DNA from: Methylocystis sp.
GTDB taxonomy: Bacteria > Pseudomonadota > Alphaproteobacteria > Rhizobiales > Beijerinckiaceae
Reading direction: 5' to 3'
NCBI GenBank assembly: GCA_020252485.1
Contig: JADCCX010000002.1
Span: 186,001 to 250,000, forward strand
DNA: 64,000 nt
Under the pieces are notes generated by a model. The model was not told the DNA's origin. It did no database searches and saw only the letters and a program-made list of their open reading frames with translations. The translations under genes were made by a program, and so were the position numbers. Positions 62,473-64,000 of this stretch are shown here, piece after piece (positions within the stretch are counted from its first letter, which is position 1; each line of letters begins with the position of its first letter).

Positions 62473-63594
62473 TCAGACGGGATAGCGCAGGATGGCGGCG
62501 AGGCTGCCCTTGCCGGGGATGTCGTCCCGGCGGACTGCCACGACACGGCCGCCGGATCGCAGCACCCGCCGGGCAATCTCATCCAGGACACCATAATTGA
62601 CCGCATCCGGCGTCTCGTCGAAGGTCACGGCGCCATCAAGCTCGTCCACGATGCCCGGCACATGGGCATCAATGTCGACGAGCAGCGTGTCGACCGCACC
62701 ATAGGTCGCGGCGCGGGCCGCCTGGGCGATATCGGTGGTTCCCCGCCCCTGCGCGGTGCGGGTCGCGAACAGCCCGGCCAAATCCTTGATCTCTTCAGCA
62801 TAAATGTTGTCAAGCACGGCGCGTGCTTCGGTCGCGAGCACGTGGTTGGCTGTGTCGTCCGCGCTGCCTGCGATCACCTGCGATGCCACATGGCCGTAGC
62901 TTGAGGTGTTGCGGAAGATCGAGGCCAGTGGCTCTGCCGCGGCTATGATCAGTGGCGCGTCCTCGCCCTTCAGAATGGGACGCAGAGCCTGATCGACCGT
63001 CCGGGAATAGCGTATCAGCAGCGCGTGCTCGCTCGTTGCCTCTCCTGACCGCATCTGTCCAGTCCGCTCCACATGGCTGCGGCGCCCCAGGGCTCCAGCG
63101 GCATCCTGCGGCAGGTTGGAAACGGCGACCTCGTGAGGCGGCAAATCGGCGGAGACCTCGACCAGCCGCACCGCTCCCATGCTGATCGCCAGGACATAGG
63201 CATGATGCGGAAAGGTGACTGAACGCAGCAGGGGCTTCAGATGGAACCGGTCCGACACCTCGACCAGATTGGTGAGTTTGTTGGGAAGGCGGAAGGTGAG
63301 CACCCGGTCCGGCGAGGCAAAGATTGCCAGGCTGTTGGCCTGGTAGGCCCAGAATCCGTCATCCTCCAGAATGGCGGCCACGGCCTCCTCGATCGGCCAG
63401 ATGAGACGCTTGTCCGTCCCGACCGCCTGCAATTGATCAACCGCTTCCTTCAGGAGGTTCTTGAGCGCGATCCTGTCGCTGCCGGTATCCTGTGTGACCG
63501 GAGTGGTGGGAAGGTAGATGGAAACGGCAGGCGCTCCCCGATAGGCGGCGAGCGCCTCGATCTCTGTGCGGTTCGGCAGGTCAATATGCAGCAT
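62473..63594 (-). CDS. baeRF-type protein (bacterial archaeo-eukaryotic release factor-like)
   Basis: The 373-residue protein starts MLHIDLPNRTEIEALAAYRGAPAVSIYLPT and contains LKNLLKEAVDQLQAVG and WAYQANSLAIFASPDRVLTFRLPN. This order matches the baeRF (family 11-like) layout of eRF1-like proteins, as I know it. The C-terminal AVNYGVLDEIARRVLRSGGRVVAVRRDDIPGKGSLAAILRY is typical. No GGQ motif is seen, so peptidyl-tRNA hydrolysis is unlikely. The ATG at 63594 follows GGAGAAAG. The role is unknown, possibly ribosome rescue or stress-related. Confidence 0.7.
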   Translation of the reverse strand: MLHIDLPNRTEIEALAAYRGAPAVSIYLPTTPVTQDTGSDRIALKNLLKEAVDQLQAVGTDKRLIWPIEEAVAAILEDDGFWAYQANSLAIFASPDRVLTFRLPNKLTNLVEVSDRFHLKPLLRSVTFPHHAYVLAISMGAVRLVEVSADLPPHEVAVSNLPQDAAGALGRRSHVERTGQMRSGEATSEHALLIRYSRTVDQALRPILKGEDAPLIIAAAEPLASIFRNTSSYGHVASQVIAGSADDTANHVLATEARAVLDNIYAEEIKDLAGLFATRTAQGRGTTDIAQAARAATYGAVDTLLVDIDAHVPGIVDELDGAVTFDETPDAVNYGVLDEIARRVLRSGGRVVAVRRDDIPGKGSLAAILRYPV

Positions 63595-63714
63595 GGTTAA
63601 GCTTTCTCCGCTTCGGCGCACGATCAAGACAGGCTTCTGTTCAAAAACGTGGTCTGCCTGACATCAGCTGGACCGTCAAGGAGCCGCCGCTTTCGAGGAT
63701 GGAGACATGGCGGA

Positions 63715-63740
63715 GACCGCCTTCCCGTAGGGAGGCGGTC
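63715..63740. terminator. terminator-like hairpin downstream of the arylsulfatase gene
   Basis: GACCGCCT and AGGCGGTC arms pair around a short TCCCGTAGGG centre. The T-rich side (TTTCTCC) is on the plus strand, while the upstream gene runs on the minus strand, so it may act through the hairpin alone. It separates the arylsulfatase 3' end from the baeRF gene. Confidence 0.45.
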
Positions 63741-63756
63741 TTTCTCCGATGCTTCC

Positions 63757-64000
63757 TCAGCGTGACAGCGCCGACCTGATCTGCGCCTCAACCTTGCTCA
63801 GGTTGAAGGAGCCGGGAGACTGACTGGGTGGAAATTCCTTCATGCTCAGAAGGAAGTTGGCAGCAAGTCCCTGGATTGGCGCGATCACGAACACGCGGTC
63901 AATCACCCAGTCCCAGTAGGTATTGGAGTTGTGTTGCGCTTTCTCAAACGGGTCGCGCCGCAGATTGAAGATCAGGGGGAAGCGCAATTCCACCCACGGT
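63757..64000 (-). CDS. arylsulfatase, C-terminal part (truncated by window edge)
   Basis: The visible C-terminal residues include ELRFPLIFNLRRDPFEKAQHNSNTYWDW, FVIAPIQGLAANFLLSMKEFPPSQSPGSFNL and a final KVEAQIRSALSR. This pattern is characteristic of the end of bacterial arylsulfatases (sulfatase family). The catalytic N-terminal CxPxR motif lies outside the window, so activity cannot be judged. The reading frame stays open to the window edge, consistent with a continuing gene. Confidence 0.82.
   Translation of the reverse strand, partial: PWVELRFPLIFNLRRDPFEKAQHNSNTYWDWVIDRVFVIAPIQGLAANFLLSMKEFPPSQSPGSFNLSKVEAQIRSALSR

Overview
The window looks like a chromosomal segment of a GC-rich alphaproteobacterium, most likely of the order Hyphomicrobiales (Rhizobiales); I do not name a genus. 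The evidence is the set of lineage-typical genes: an Hsp20 + DUF1150 pair, a short alpha-type HPr kinase next to a mannose-type EIIA and HPr, a ChvG-type sensor kinase, a DivL-type kinase with tyrosine at the phosphoacceptor position, a TsaE-AmgK fusion, DUF4170, DUF2093 and DUF6101 proteins, and a cysQ-DUF4170-DUF374-waaA-lpxK run. I see no insertion sequence, prophage, CRISPR array, rRNA or tRNA.

Layout. 0-7.2 kb: an alpha/beta hydrolase and a patatin, hemH, hsp20-DUF1150, a putative lipoprotein, and lptB-lptA-lptC for LPS transport. 7.3-13.4 kb: leftward rnd, addB, murU-like and xseA. 13.4-24.3 kb: purD, clpB, a nitroreductase, a MoeA-like protein, mutL, rsmD, a pseudouridine synthase with long low-complexity tails, and tadA. 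24.3-28.4 kb: phosphatase, HD hydrolase, tag and ygfZ run leftward, and a dihydroorotase-like gene runs rightward. 28.4-33.2 kb: a 750-bp non-coding region followed by dnaA-dnaN-recF, a candidate replication-control region.

33.3-39.2 kb: a type I secretion ABC transporter and its adaptor, ccmC-ccmD-ccmG, a small membrane protein and septation protein A. 39.2-42 kb: NlpC/P60, MarR, RraA-like and SDR genes. 42-45.2 kb: chvG-hprK-ptsM-ptsH. 45.2-49.2 kb: a leftward peptide/nickel-type ABC transporter (dppFDCB order along the plus strand). 49.3-54.8 kb: DUF6101, MAPEG, cysQ, DUF4170, DUF374 acyltransferase, waaA, lpxK and DUF2093. 54.9-61.5 kb: a dienelactone-hydrolase-like protein, tsaE-amgK, divL and ahcY. 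61.6-64 kb: an unknown membrane protein, a baeRF-type protein and the 3' end of an arylsulfatase gene.

Together the genes cover envelope biogenesis (LPS transport and Kdo-lipid A, peptidoglycan recycling by AmgK/MurU), replication and repair (dnaA, dnaN, recF, mutL, addB, xseA, tag, rnd) and envelope or cell-cycle signalling (chvG, divL, PTS-Ntr). The most notable signals are about organisation. A block usually contiguous in this order (chvI-chvG-hprK-ptsM-ptsH-ahcY-divL-tsaE-amgK-murU-addB-addA) appears here as three separate pieces, with chvI and addA absent. The regions upstream of dnaA and divL carry GANTC (CcrM-type) and CtrA-like motifs. A perfect palindrome sits directly upstream of the predicted ahcY promoter.
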